This document shows, piece after piece, positions 23,484 through 33,191 of a DNA stretch of 43,740 nt. Source of the stretch: Bacteroidales bacterium UBA6267 (GTDB lineage Bacteria; Bacteroidota; Bacteroidia; Bacteroidales; UBA1556); contig DJVB01000010.1 of assembly GCA_002440745.1 (NCBI GenBank), forward strand, positions 1 through 43,740, in the 5' to 3' direction. The notes under the pieces are model-generated. The model searched no databases. It had not been told where the DNA came from and saw nothing but the letters and a program-made list of their open reading frames with translations. A program made the position numbers and the translations under genes. Numbering within the stretch: the stretch's first letter is position 1; every line of letters begins with the position of its first letter.

Positions 23484-24965
23484 ATGGCTAAGAATTTAAT
23501 TACAAGAAAAGAAGATTATTCTCAATGGTATAACGATTTGATTATCAAGGCTGATATGGCCGAAACTTCTGCTGTTAGAGGTTGTATGGTTATCAAACCT
23601 TATGGTTATGCTATTTGGGAATCGATGCAATCGGCATTAGATAAAATGTTTAAAGACACCGGTCACGTTAATGCTTACTTCCCTCTTTTTATCCCCAAAT
23701 CCTTTTTTAGTAAGGAAGCAAACCATGTTGAGGGTTTTGCAAAAGAGTGTGCGGTTGTAACCCACTACCGTTTGAAAAATGATGAAGGCGGCAAAGGAAT
23801 TGTCGTGGATCCGGAGGCTAAATTAGAAGAGGAGCTTATTGTGCGGCCTACTTCCGAAACTATTATTTGGGACACCTATCGCAAATGGATACAGTCGTAT
23901 CGCGACTTGCCTCTGCTTATCAATCAGTGGGCCAATGTTGTTCGGTGGGAAATGCGCACCAGATTGTTTTTGCGCACTGCAGAATTTCTGTGGCAAGAGG
24001 GACATACAGCTCATGCTACTCAGGAAGAAGCCGAAGCAGAAGCAAAACGTATGTTGGAGGTTTATGCCGACTTTGCAGAAAACTTTATGGCAATTCCAGT
24101 CCATAAAGGTGTAAAAAGCGCCAATGAGCGTTTTGCAGGGGCTGTAAACACCTATTGCATCGAAGCTTTGATGCAAGATGGCAAAGCACTTCAAGCCGGC
24201 ACTTCCCATTTTCTCGGGCAAAATTTTGCAAAAGCTTTTGATGTAAAATTCCTTAGTAAGGAGAATAAACAAGAGTATGTTTGGGCTACCTCCTGGGGAG
24301 TTTCAACTCGACTTATTGGAGCTTTAGTGATGACACATTCCGATGATAATGGATTAGTTCTTCCTCCAAAACTTGCTCCTTTTCAGGTAGTTATCGTTCC
24401 AATTTATCGCACTCCTGAAGAAATGCAAGCTACAGTTGCCAAAGCTCATGAGCTTAAAACTTTGCTTAGTCGTGTAGGGATTCGCGTAAAAGTTGATGAC
24501 CGAGACACACAGAAGCCCGGATTTAAGTTTGCCGAACATGAGTTCAAAGGCGTACCTATCCGATTAGCTATTGGTCCGCGCGACTTAGAAAACAATACCG
24601 TGGAACTCGCTCGTCGTGATACCCTTACGAAAGAAAACACATCTGCTGAAGGTATCGAAATGAAGATTTTAGATCTTTTGGACGAAATCCAAAAAAGCCT
24701 ATTTGATAAAGCCTTGAAATTCAGAGAAGAAAGCACCCGTGTGGCTGCAAATTATGATGAATTTAAAGAGATTCTCGAAAATAAAGGAGGGTTTGTGCTT
24801 GCCCATTGGGATGGTACACCTGAAACTGAACAAAAAATCAAAGAAGAAACCAAGGCAACCATTCGATTAATTCCATTGGATTATGAAGAAAAGGCTGAAA
24901 CAGGAACCTGTATTTATTCAGGGAAACCTTCGAAGGGGTTAGTTTATTTTGCAAAAGCTTATTAA
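23484..24965 (+). CDS. proS: Prolyl-tRNA synthetase, short archaeal/eukaryotic-type (ProS type 3)
   Basis: This class II synthetase charges tRNA-Pro. The catalytic core shows RPTSETIIWDTYRKWI, NVVRWEMRTRLFLRTAEFLWQEGHTAH (motif 2 region) and GVSTRLIGALVMTHSDDNGL (motif 3). An anticodon-binding domain follows, then a C-terminal zinc-binding-like segment ending FAKAY; a terminal tyrosine is typical of this type. There is no INS editing insertion, as expected for the short class. The frame opens at 23430 but the promoter overlaps that region, so the ATG at 23484 (MAKNLITR) is the start, giving 493 residues. Confidence 0.96.
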   Translation: MAKNLITRKEDYSQWYNDLIIKADMAETSAVRGCMVIKPYGYAIWESMQSALDKMFKDTGHVNAYFPLFIPKSFFSKEANHVEGFAKECAVVTHYRLKNDEGGKGIVVDPEAKLEEELIVRPTSETIIWDTYRKWIQSYRDLPLLINQWANVVRWEMRTRLFLRTAEFLWQEGHTAHATQEEAEAEAKRMLEVYADFAENFMAIPVHKGVKSANERFAGAVNTYCIEALMQDGKALQAGTSHFLGQNFAKAFDVKFLSKENKQEYVWATSWGVSTRLIGALVMTHSDDNGLVLPPKLAPFQVVIVPIYRTPEEMQATVAKAHELKTLLSRVGIRVKVDDRDTQKPGFKFAEHEFKGVPIRLAIGPRDLENNTVELARRDTLTKENTSAEGIEMKILDLLDEIQKSLFDKALKFREESTRVAANYDEFKEILENKGGFVLAHWDGTPETEQKIKEETKATIRLIPLDYEEKAETGTCIYSGKPSKGLVYFAKAY

Positions 24966-24967
24966 TT

Positions 24968-25738
24968 ATGGACCCTCGATTAGAAGCATTTAAACGACTT
25001 TTGGACATTATGGACGATTTGCGCGCCGGATGTCCATGGGATAAAGAACAAACCTTAGAGTCGTTGCGACACCTGACCATCGAAGAAACCTACGAGCTTT
25101 CTGATGCTATCTTAGATAATGATCTTCAAGAAATCAAAAAGGAATTGGGCGACCTGATGCTTCATTTGGTTTTCTATTCAAAAATTGGAAGCGAACATGG
25201 AGCGTTCGATATAACGGATGTTCTGAACGGAATTAGTGAGAAGCTTATTTTCCGACATCCACATATTTATGGCGATGTGAAAGTTGCCAATGCAAACGAT
25301 GTGAAGGAGAACTGGGAAAACCTTAAACTTAAGGAAGGGAAGAAATCGGTTCTTTCAGGAGTTCCAAAATCGATTCCTCCATTGGTTAAAGCTTACAGAA
25401 TTCAGGAAAAGGTAAGAGGAGTTGGCTTTGATTGGGAGCGTCCTGAACAGGTTTGGCAAAAGGTAGATGAGGAAATGGCTGAGTTGCAATACGAAGTTTT
25501 GCAAAACAATCCACAAAAAATGGAGCAGGAATTTGGCGATTTGCTATTTGCTTTGGTCAATTATGGTCGGTTTATCGGTGTGAATGCCGATGATGCTTTG
25601 GAACGGACAAACAAAAAGTTTATCAAAAGATTTACCTACCTCGAAGAACAAGCAGCTAAAATCGGCAAATCGCTTAAGGAGATGACCTTAGCCGAAATGG
25701 ATGTTTTTTGGGAAGAAGCTAAAAATCTTGAAACGTAG
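24968..25738 (+). CDS. mazG: Nucleoside triphosphate pyrophosphohydrolase
   Basis: MazG hydrolyses NTPs and dNTPs to the monophosphate and pyrophosphate. Both all-alpha repeats are present: the N-terminal one has E39, E40, E43 and then E59/D62 (IEETYELSD ... KKELGD), the second has DEEMAELQ ... QEFGDLLFAL. CPWDKEQT near residue 22 and the link HPHIYGDV ... WENLK are standard. At 256 residues it is normal length. It starts 2 nt after proS and precedes the PAP2 gene by 3 nt, so it is a middle gene of an operon. Confidence 0.96.
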   Translation: MDPRLEAFKRLLDIMDDLRAGCPWDKEQTLESLRHLTIEETYELSDAILDNDLQEIKKELGDLMLHLVFYSKIGSEHGAFDITDVLNGISEKLIFRHPHIYGDVKVANANDVKENWENLKLKEGKKSVLSGVPKSIPPLVKAYRIQEKVRGVGFDWERPEQVWQKVDEEMAELQYEVLQNNPQKMEQEFGDLLFALVNYGRFIGVNADDALERTNKKFIKRFTYLEEQAAKIGKSLKEMTLAEMDVFWEEAKNLET

Positions 25739-25741
25739 ATT

Positions 25742-26575
25742 ATGAGCATGAGGTGGGTGACTTATATTTTGTTGATTTTGATTTTGTATCCAAAAGTGAA
25801 TCTTGGACAGAATGCTGCTGATTCGATACCTGCAAAATGCTTAAATAAAGAATACATTAAATCCTATTTTTCAGATGTTAAGCCGTTGATTATAAGTCCT
25901 TCTAAATGGGAAAGAAACGATTGGATTATTGCCGGGACAGTTGCAGGCTCCACTGCTTTAGCTTTTGTTTTTGATGAGGAGATTGGTCGTTTTTCTCAAC
26001 GCAACCGCACTCATTTTTTAGACCAAAGCAATGTGTATTTTTTCGATCCTTTCGGAAAGATGTATTATACCGTTCCGTTTATGGGAGCCTTATATGTTTA
26101 TGGTTTGGCATCGAAAAAAAGCAAGCCAAAAGTTGTGGCACTTGATTTTGTAAAAGCCAGTTTCTATTCAGGGGTTATTATCACCGGAATCAAGCATTTA
26201 TCCCACCGCCACAGGCCTTTTCAAACAAATCCAACCAATTCGATGCTTTGGGATGGACCCATAACCGACAATTGGCATCACACTTCCTTTGCCTCCGGGC
26301 ACACAATTATGGCTTTCACTTTTGCCTCGGTGCTCGCAACCCATTATTCCGATCGCCTTTGGATACCGGTTTTGGCTTATTCCGTTGCCGGACTCAGCGG
26401 ATTAGCAAGGATTTATGACAATAAACACTGGACATCGGATGTAATTGTGGGTGCCGCCTTGGGCTATGCCGTTGGAAAATGGGTGGTAAAAAATAATAGA
26501 TATTGCCGTTTTTCGTTAGATGCTTCTTATGGTAACAATTTTACCGGTTTATCGTTGAAATACAAACTTTTGTAA
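25742..26575 (+). CDS. PAP2-family phosphatase, exported
   Basis: An N-terminal hydrophobic segment (residues 5-22) acts as signal or anchor. The three phosphatase motifs are present: K151...R158-P159 (KHLSHRHRP), S185-G-H187 (ASGHTIMAF) and R223...H229...D233 (ARIYDNKHWTSD). Family members remove phosphate from lipid phosphates or undecaprenyl diphosphate. The predicted active site faces the periplasm. In Bacteroidota some are LpxE/LpxF-like lipid A phosphatases, but this cannot be decided here. Confidence 0.9.
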   Translation: MSMRWVTYILLILILYPKVNLGQNAADSIPAKCLNKEYIKSYFSDVKPLIISPSKWERNDWIIAGTVAGSTALAFVFDEEIGRFSQRNRTHFLDQSNVYFFDPFGKMYYTVPFMGALYVYGLASKKSKPKVVALDFVKASFYSGVIITGIKHLSHRHRPFQTNPTNSMLWDGPITDNWHHTSFASGHTIMAFTFASVLATHYSDRLWIPVLAYSVAGLSGLARIYDNKHWTSDVIVGAALGYAVGKWVVKNNRYCRFSLDASYGNNFTGLSLKYKLL

Positions 26576-26604
26576 ACATATAGTATTAACCAAAAATCTA
26601 AAAA

Positions 26605-28191
26605 ATGAAAAAAGTTATTGTTCTTAGTTTTATTCTGTTCTTCTTCAATAGTGTTGTACAGAGTCAGTCACTCTCTAATAAGCTGGATATACAGTGGGGG
26701 GACGAAATGAAAGAGTCACGACGTGAAACTTTAGCGGATATTGTTGGAAGTGATGAAACCGGTTTTTATGCCCTCAAAGTAAAAGGTGCGTTTAGTCCCT
26801 CTTTTACTTTACAACACTATAATCTTAACTTAAAACAAACAAAAGAAGTTGAGTTAGAATTAGAAGGAAAAGAAGGTGAAAGAGAATTAGAGTGGGTTTC
26901 GTTTTTAAATGGTGAAATTTACGTTTTCTCATCAAGAGCTGACAAAAAAACCAAAAAAAATAAACTCTATGTTCAAAAAGTGGATAAATCAAGCTTGCAA
27001 TTTACAGGAACTTTACAACCTCTTACGGTCATTGATTTTAGTGGAGAAAAGAAAAGAAATGCCGGTTTTTTTGGATATGAAATCTCACCGGATAGTTCCA
27101 AATACTTGATTTATTATGAAAAACCTTATCAAAAAGGCACAAAAGCAAAATATGGATTACAGGTTTACGATAACCAAATCAAGGAGATCTGGAATAAAAC
27201 GGTAACACTCCCATATATTGACCAACTTTTTGAAATTGAGCAATTTGAAATTGACAATAGAGGAAATGTACATCTTAATGGAGTAGTTTTTAAAGACAGA
27301 CGTTTAGAAAAACGGCAAGGCTCGCCAAACTATGAATATCATGTATTGAGCTATACAAAGGATAGCGATTCGTTTGAAGAGTATGTTATAAAATATGAAG
27401 GTAAGTTTTTGACCGATATGAGAATTTTGGTGAGTGATAATGATGATCTCTATTGTGGAGGTTTTTATAGTTCAATGGGTACTTTAAGCATTGAAGGCAG
27501 CTTTTTTCTTGTAGTTGACAGTAAAACAAAAGAAACCAAATCATCGAGTTTTTATAAGTTTGGTATAGATTTCATTACCCAAAATATGAGCGATCGTGAG
27601 GAGGCAAAAGCTAAGAAAAAGGCAAGTAAAGGAAAAAAAGTTGAACTATATAAGTATCGTTTAGATGATATGATTCTTAGAAGTGATGGTGGCGTTTTAT
27701 TGATCGGGGAACAATTTTATGATTATATTACAACAAGTACAACATATATTAACGGATCCGCAAGTACAACTGTCACTCATCATTATGTTCGTAACGATAT
27801 CATAGTTATTAATATTTCACCGGATGGAAAAATAGATTGGACAAAAAAAATAGGCAAAAGACAACATACAACGGATGATGGAGGCAGCTGGTCATCTTAC
27901 GCGCTTCATGTCTATGGCGACAAATTGTATTTTGTTTTTAATGATAATCCTAAAAACCTTACCTACACCGGAGATGGAAAGATGGCCTATTTCAATAAAG
28001 GAAAAAGTTCTATCGTAGCCCTTGTAGAGCTTGATATGAATGGAAATCAAAAAATGGAGGCTCTTTTCACTGCACGTGATGTTGAAGTGCTAACCATGCC
28101 GAGAGTTTGTGAGCAAGTTTCTGAAAAAGAACTTATTGTTTTTGGCCAGCGTGGTAAAACCCATCGTTTTGCTAAAATATCTTTTAACTAA
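26605..28191 (+). CDS. Secreted protein of unknown function
   Basis: I do not recognise this family. A signal peptide (residues 1-20, ending VVQSQS) is clear. The rest is beta-rich with recurring blocks of the kind found in beta-propellers (for example EFDG/DNRGNVHLNGVVF, NDDLYCGGFYSS, SDGGVLLIGEQF, GDKLYFVFNDN). A lysine-rich, probably exposed loop (about residues 331-347) interrupts it. There is no type IX sorting domain or lipobox. It follows the PAP2 gene by 29 nt and is probably last in the proS-mazG-PAP2 transcript. Confidence 0.7.
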   Translation: MKKVIVLSFILFFFNSVVQSQSLSNKLDIQWGDEMKESRRETLADIVGSDETGFYALKVKGAFSPSFTLQHYNLNLKQTKEVELELEGKEGERELEWVSFLNGEIYVFSSRADKKTKKNKLYVQKVDKSSLQFTGTLQPLTVIDFSGEKKRNAGFFGYEISPDSSKYLIYYEKPYQKGTKAKYGLQVYDNQIKEIWNKTVTLPYIDQLFEIEQFEIDNRGNVHLNGVVFKDRRLEKRQGSPNYEYHVLSYTKDSDSFEEYVIKYEGKFLTDMRILVSDNDDLYCGGFYSSMGTLSIEGSFFLVVDSKTKETKSSSFYKFGIDFITQNMSDREEAKAKKKASKGKKVELYKYRLDDMILRSDGGVLLIGEQFYDYITTSTTYINGSASTTVTHHYVRNDIIVINISPDGKIDWTKKIGKRQHTTDDGGSWSSYALHVYGDKLYFVFNDNPKNLTYTGDGKMAYFNKGKSSIVALVELDMNGNQKMEALFTARDVEVLTMPRVCEQVSEKELIVFGQRGKTHRFAKISFN

Positions 28192-28205
28192 TCGATATAA
28201 TTCCA

Positions 28206-28275
28206 AAGGGCTGTTCAGAATGACTAAAAGCTAAAAATGAATTAGAATTCAATTTTTAGTCCTCTGAATAGCCTT
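28206..28275. terminator. Long imperfect hairpin between convergent genes
   Basis: The outer arms (AAGGGCTGTTCAGA against TCTGAATAGCCTT) and inner arms (CTAAAAATGAA against GAATTCAATTTTTAG) can fold into one long imperfect stem. There is no good U tract on either side, so it may be a weak two-way terminator or simply a transcript-end structure. Confidence 0.45.
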
Positions 28276-28314
28276 CAATTTCTTCAGAATTTGTTGTTGG
28301 AATCCGATCAAATA

Positions 28315-28836
28315 TCAATCAGATGAAGATTCTAAATGGTTCAAGATTTTATCTTTATTTTCCTGCATCACCGGAAAAACTGCCGGTGCAATTTTTTTAA
28401 TCGGATTGTATAAAAGGGATTCTTCCTGCAACTTTGTGGGGATGATTTTAGTTTCGATATCGAAATTTGTTAAAATCATAATCAGAACGCTGATAACGAA
28501 GGCTACTTTTATAAGACCAAAAGCGGCACCCGCAATTTTATTTATAAAGCTGAGAAGCAGCATATTAATCACTTTTTCTAAACTTTTTCCAAAAAGCATC
28601 ACAAGCAAAATAACCCCAAGAAAGGTGATTGCAAAAGCGATAATGCTCATGTATTCCGTTTCGATACCCAAGCTATCTTTCAGGAAATCTGCGGTATATG
28701 TGGAAAAGTGGGCTGCAATGTAAATGCCTGCTAATAAAGCTAATAAAGTGGCAAGCTCAATAATTAGCCCTTTTGTAAATCCTTTGTAAGTGAACCAAAC
28801 TAAAGGAATAGCTAAGATCAAATCTATTGCATTCAT
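28315..28836 (-). CDS. cvpA: CvpA-family membrane protein
   Basis: Four hydrophobic segments are arranged as in CvpA: the N-terminal NAIDLILAIPLVWFTYKGFTKG and ELATLLALLAGIYIAAHF are the family signature. A third segment is AFAITFLGVILLVMLFGKSLE and a fourth AAFGLIKVAFVISVLIMIL. The family was named for colicin V production and is linked to envelope homeostasis. Its ATG overlaps the stop of mlaF by one base (TAATG), so it is translationally coupled to the transporter genes. Confidence 0.9.
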   Translation of the reverse strand: MNAIDLILAIPLVWFTYKGFTKGLIIELATLLALLAGIYIAAHFSTYTADFLKDSLGIETEYMSIIAFAITFLGVILLVMLFGKSLEKVINMLLLSFINKIAGAAFGLIKVAFVISVLIMILTNFDIETKIIPTKLQEESLLYNPIKKIAPAVFPVMQENKDKILNHLESSSD

Positions 28837-29582
28837 TAGGGTTTAACGCGTTTTAATAGTTCGGTAGAATAGATGAAATTGTTCAGTCGTTCGTTGCCAG
28901 AGTCGAGGAAATCTTTTTTATTTCCCTGCCACTCCAAAGTTCCTTCAAAAATAAAATTGATATTATCGCCATGCTGTATTACACTGTTCATATCGTGTGT
29001 GTTAACAACGGTAGTGATGCCAAATTCTAAAGTAATCTCTTCAATCAAATCATCGATTTTTACTCCTGTTTTCGGATCTAAACCGCTATTTGGCTCGTCG
29101 CAAAAAAGATATCTCGGATTAAGTGCAATTGCCCGTGCGATAGAAACACGTTTTTGCATACCTCCACTGATTTCATCCGGTAGCAAATTACCGGCATCGT
29201 TTAGCCCAACGCGGTCGAGGCAAAAATCTGCTCTTGCCTGCATCTCCTTTTTAGTCCCCTTTGAAAACATCCGCAAAGGGAATAACACATTATTCATCAC
29301 TGTCATTGAGTCGAAGAGAGCACCTCCCTGAAAAACCATACCTATTTCCTGCCGAAGCTGTTTCCGTTCTTTCATCGACATGCGTGTAAAATTCCGATTG
29401 TCGTAGATCACATCGCCGGAAGTCACCTCAAAAAGCCCTACCAAGCATTTTATCAAAACCGTTTTTCCCGAACCACTCTGACCAATTATCTGATTGATTT
29501 TGCCGCGCTCAAAGATGATATTGATGTCTTTTAAAACATCTTTATTCTCAAATGACTTATTTATTGCTCGGGCTTCAATCAT
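28836..29582 (-). CDS. mlaF: MlaF-type ABC transporter ATP-binding protein
   Basis: The ATPase motifs are complete: Walker A GQSGSGKT (34-41), the Q-loop FQGG, signature ISGGMQKR (about 138-145), Walker B YLFCDEP (158-164) and the H-loop NTHDM. The sequence GLDPKTGVKIDDLI and the overall form match the Mla/YrbF/Ttg2A group that moves phospholipids with an MCE protein. The ATG overlaps the permease stop by 4 nt (ATGA). No MCE (MlaD-like) gene is adjacent; the following gene is cvpA. Confidence 0.92.
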   Translation of the reverse strand: MIEARAINKSFENKDVLKDINIIFERGKINQIIGQSGSGKTVLIKCLVGLFEVTSGDVIYDNRNFTRMSMKERKQLRQEIGMVFQGGALFDSMTVMNNVLFPLRMFSKGTKKEMQARADFCLDRVGLNDAGNLLPDEISGGMQKRVSIARAIALNPRYLFCDEPNSGLDPKTGVKIDDLIEEITLEFGITTVVNTHDMNSVIQHGDNINFIFEGTLEWQGNKKDFLDSGNERLNNFIYSTELLKRVKP

Positions 29583-30319
29583 ATCAATATAAGCTTGGTT
29601 ATTAATACGTTAGCGGTTAGTATAGCTATCGAACTATAAACTACGGCTTTGGTGCTCGACTTGCCAACTGCAAGGGCTCCGCCTTTTACATAATAGCCAT
29701 GATATGCCGAAATGGTGACAATTAAAAAGGCAAAAATGATGGTTTTTATCAAAGCATATACAATCTCAAAAGGGTAAAAGTAGAGATGAAGACCGAGAAT
29801 GAAATCTGTTGCGCTTACGATATCCCAAATAACAGCAGCGCTATAACCACCCATCATTCCGGTTAACATGCTGATAGTAATAAGAAATGGAAAAGAGAAA
29901 AGGGCTGCAACAATTTTAGGGAATATGATAAAAGATGCGGAGTTTATTCCCATAATATCCAATGCGTCAATTTGTTCGGTGACCCGCATTGACCCTATTT
30001 GAGAGGAAATGGATGACCCGATTTTTCCGGCAAGAATCAAGCTTACGATGGTTGGAGAAAACTCAAGGATAAGGGATTCACGCACGCCATTGCCAATAGT
30101 AAATCTCGGAATCAGCGGATTTTGCAGGTTGTAACCGGCTTGAATAACTAAAACCGCACCCATAAAAACCGAGATTATCAACACTATTCCAAGAGAGTTG
30201 AGACCGATTAGAGAAAGCTCATCAATCAATTGCCGGCGAAAATACTTACCGCTCGGCGGCTTGCCAAGTGTCGATTTTAATAAAAGCAAATAAGACCCAA
30301 AACTTGTAAAAAAGTTCAT
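29579..30319 (-). CDS. mlaE: MlaE-type lipid ABC transporter permease
   Basis: This permease of 246 residues has the family signature AGKIGSSISSQIGSMRVTEQIDAL (split around residues 97-120) and about five membrane segments. MlaE is the inner-membrane core of the retrograde or anterograde phospholipid transporter between membranes. It is first in the mlaE-mlaF-cvpA unit, with overlapping start and stop codons. No promoter with both consensus elements is visible in the 86 nt upstream. Confidence 0.92.
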   Translation of the reverse strand: MNFFTSFGSYLLLLKSTLGKPPSGKYFRRQLIDELSLIGLNSLGIVLIISVFMGAVLVIQAGYNLQNPLIPRFTIGNGVRESLILEFSPTIVSLILAGKIGSSISSQIGSMRVTEQIDALDIMGINSASFIIFPKIVAALFSFPFLITISMLTGMMGGYSAAVIWDIVSATDFILGLHLYFYPFEIVYALIKTIIFAFLIVTISAYHGYYVKGGALAVGKSSTKAVVYSSIAILTANVLITKLILI

Positions 30320-30405
30320 ATCCGATTATTTCCGCTAAAATACTGCTTTACCTGCTTAGGCATCACCTTTTTCTTATTCTTTACTAACTTTTCGATTTTG
30401 AAAAC

Positions 30406-33168
30406 TTAAAGTTTGATAATTGTTTGAGATTGAACTCCTTGACTGTCGATAATTTGTAAAATATATTCGCCGGACTCAAGTTGGGAACCATCTATTTTAA
30501 GAGATTTGGAGCCTGCCGATGCTTGGTATTTTATCAATTCTTTGCCCGCTACATTATTTATCCTAATCGTTACAGCTTTGCTAAGGGCTTCTCGAAAATC
30601 AATATTGATTTGATTGGTGAAAGGGTTCGGATAAATCTTCGCCAACTTTTCTTTGGAAATATTTTCCGCTGAGGCTACATTATAAAAATGGTCTTTTGCA
30701 TTTTGAGCAGCTTGTTTAATGCCAAATTCATGGTCGCCTCCAACAATGGCAAATGTGATGGTTTTACTTTGCCCGGCGGCAAGATTAAAAGGTCCGGCAC
30801 TAATCATATTGCTAACGTCATTTCCATAACTATTCACTTCACCTGCAATCGATCTTTGGGTTTCCATAGCCTGATACTTTTCAATATCGAGGAAACCATC
30901 ATTTATATTGATGGAATTTTCAGAGCCATCATTGTCGAAATTGTAAATATTGTAATCGACTGTATCTAAAAGCATTAAGCCTAAATAGGGCCCTCCGGAA
31001 GTGGACCAGCAATAAGTAAGCTGCAAACTATTGTCGGTAAGTGCTTTGTTGCGATAACTTGGACTTATGTCGAAATCGGCAAAAAAACTGATGTATAAAG
31101 TTGAGAGTGCAGTGCTGCCTGTATTGGTGATTTTATATTTCAAAAAAACCACATCTTCTACTAAATCTAAGGCATATCCCTCATAATCGGTTCGGATGTC
31201 TAATTTGGTAAAATTTGCACCATGGTCATTGAAGCTTCCCGAAAAATGTTGATCGCCAAGAATCGGCGGATTTTGTTCAGCGATAGTAGTTATTGCTTCA
31301 AAATCATATTCATAGCCGGAATCGCCGTAAACATTTGACGATACTTTACCTGTCGAATTTCCGACAATTAAGCCTCCAAAAGAGAGAAGGTTAACGGAGT
31401 TTTTGTAAAACATTCCAAGGCCGTTGATAAGAGAACCGTTTGTATAACCAATTGTTCCATAAGAGGATAGAGAAGTTGTGATATTATTGGTGTCGAAATC
31501 TCTATAATCGGGGTTTAGCCGGAAGCGGAAATACTCAAAACAGGTATAAGCGGTGTCGGAATAGGTGATTTTTATTTCGGCAACCGTACCGGCAGGTGTA
31601 TTAGGTGCAATTTTCAACAGAAAGGGGAATTGATAGTTGTCGGAGGTAGCCAAAGTGGTCATATTGCCAAGAGTGCGCAAAGGATTTACAACCGATAAAT
31701 AGGGCGAAAGGGAGGTAACTGTAGCCGTCAGGGCCGAAGAAGTTGGGGCTAACAAATTCTGAAACTGACCGCCAAACTTAATGGTGTCGCCGGGCATCAT
31801 AGTTTTGTATTCTATCACACGATTTCGATAGCGGATAGAAAATTTGGTGGTATCCGTCAAAGCATTATACATATTCAATCGGCCTGATCCCAACATTCCT
31901 GCTAAGGCCTGATTATAGGCAATAGTGTCGATATTATCTGCTGTAACGCGAACCTGCTCGCCAAGCTGAAGAGCGCTTAAATGGGGAAAGTGGGATTTTA
32001 CCAAGGCTGCAGCACCGGCAACACCGGGTGCGGCAAAGGATGTTCCGCTACTTGGGAAATAAGCATTTGAAATCCAGGTGCTCCACACTTGAGAACCGGG
32101 AGCTGCTAAGTCGATGCTTGTTCCGTATGACGTGCCCCCCCAGAAAAAATCGGAGCTATCGGTGGCCGCAACAGCAATGGCGTTTTCGTAACTTGCCGGA
32201 TAAATCCAAAGACTATTGGCACTATTGCCCCCGGCTCCAATTACTAAAGCATTTCGATTGTAGGTGGCATAGTTAACAATATCTTGTCCATATCGGTTGC
32301 CTTTATGTCCGCCCCAACTATTATTGATAATTTGCGCTCCATGGTCGGCAGCATAAACAATTCCTTCGTAACTCTTTACTAATGAGCCGTTTTCGTCAAC
32401 AATTTTCACCGGAAGATATCGGGTGTTATAGCCCATTCCGGCAATACCTTTTCCGTTATTCACGCGAGCAGAGCTGATTCCTGTAGTAAAGCATCCATGA
32501 GCACCGGCGGTCGCTGAGGGGTTATTGTCGGCAGAGCCTAAATCCCAGCCGAAGAAATTATCGGTATAGCCGTCATTATCATTATCAATTCCATCGATTG
32601 GATCAGCGTAATTATAGAAAATTCCATCTTGCAAATCTTCACCAATTAAATCAGTGCCGGTGTCCACAATTCCAACCACCACATTGCTGTCGCCTGATTC
32701 CACATCCCATGCAGCAAAAGCGTTTACGGCACGAGGATAATACTGATTTGCGAGCAAGGGGTCGTTAGGCGAAAAAAGTAAAAAATCGCGAGGCCGCTTC
32801 TCCACATACTCAAACAAACCCGTAAGCTCGAGTTTTTTGATAAGAATTTCTTCCGGAATTTCTGCCTGATAATGAAGGTCGTACATCAAACTCAAATCGA
32901 CCAAGCGATCTCCATTGCGATTCGTTTCCTGAGTTGGAGTTTGATGATTTGGATAAATGCGTTGAAAATAGTCAGCCTGTGCCAGATTTAGATAATAGTT
33001 TACTACATCCGATTCAATACCTTCGGCATTTTGTAAGCTCGTAAACTCCGGTTTGAGTTTTAGAATCAATGTTTTGGAAAAAAATAAGCTGTCATCAGCT
33101 GAGGCGGAGCTCTGAGCCGAAAGGCGAATAACTGCCATTATTAATAAGGAGAAAATAACAAAGCGCAT
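30406..33168 (-). CDS. Secreted subtilisin-like serine protease with type IX sorting domain
   Basis: The 920-residue chain starts with a signal peptide (to about residue 19) and a propeptide-like region. The S8 catalytic domain follows: D169 (VVGIVDTGTD), H224 (GAHGCFTTG), oxyanion N283 (INNSWGG) and S377 (SGTSFAAP). An Asp/Asn-rich insert (IDGIDNDNDGYTDN, 191-204) between D and H probably binds calcium. About 400 residues of beta-rich domain follow. The last 77 residues (from KIYPNPFTNQ) are a type A C-terminal sorting domain ending SQTIIKL, so export would go through the type IX system, consistent with porV here. It is probably an extracellular protein-degrading enzyme. Confidence 0.95.
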   Translation of the reverse strand: MRFVIFSLLIMAVIRLSAQSSASADDSLFFSKTLILKLKPEFTSLQNAEGIESDVVNYYLNLAQADYFQRIYPNHQTPTQETNRNGDRLVDLSLMYDLHYQAEIPEEILIKKLELTGLFEYVEKRPRDFLLFSPNDPLLANQYYPRAVNAFAAWDVESGDSNVVVGIVDTGTDLIGEDLQDGIFYNYADPIDGIDNDNDGYTDNFFGWDLGSADNNPSATAGAHGCFTTGISSARVNNGKGIAGMGYNTRYLPVKIVDENGSLVKSYEGIVYAADHGAQIINNSWGGHKGNRYGQDIVNYATYNRNALVIGAGGNSANSLWIYPASYENAIAVAATDSSDFFWGGTSYGTSIDLAAPGSQVWSTWISNAYFPSSGTSFAAPGVAGAAALVKSHFPHLSALQLGEQVRVTADNIDTIAYNQALAGMLGSGRLNMYNALTDTTKFSIRYRNRVIEYKTMMPGDTIKFGGQFQNLLAPTSSALTATVTSLSPYLSVVNPLRTLGNMTTLATSDNYQFPFLLKIAPNTPAGTVAEIKITYSDTAYTCFEYFRFRLNPDYRDFDTNNITTSLSSYGTIGYTNGSLINGLGMFYKNSVNLLSFGGLIVGNSTGKVSSNVYGDSGYEYDFEAITTIAEQNPPILGDQHFSGSFNDHGANFTKLDIRTDYEGYALDLVEDVVFLKYKITNTGSTALSTLYISFFADFDISPSYRNKALTDNSLQLTYCWSTSGGPYLGLMLLDTVDYNIYNFDNDGSENSININDGFLDIEKYQAMETQRSIAGEVNSYGNDVSNMISAGPFNLAAGQSKTITFAIVGGDHEFGIKQAAQNAKDHFYNVASAENISKEKLAKIYPNPFTNQINIDFREALSKAVTIRINNVAGKELIKYQASAGSKSLKIDGSQLESGEYILQIIDSQGVQSQTIIKL

Positions 33169-33191
33169 ACTCTTTAGTTTAGTGACAGGCG

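Noticed and set aside
23823..24272. 149-residue minus-strand frame opposite proS
   Set aside because: It lies within the conserved proS catalytic region on the other strand; conservation of the synthetase explains the open frame.
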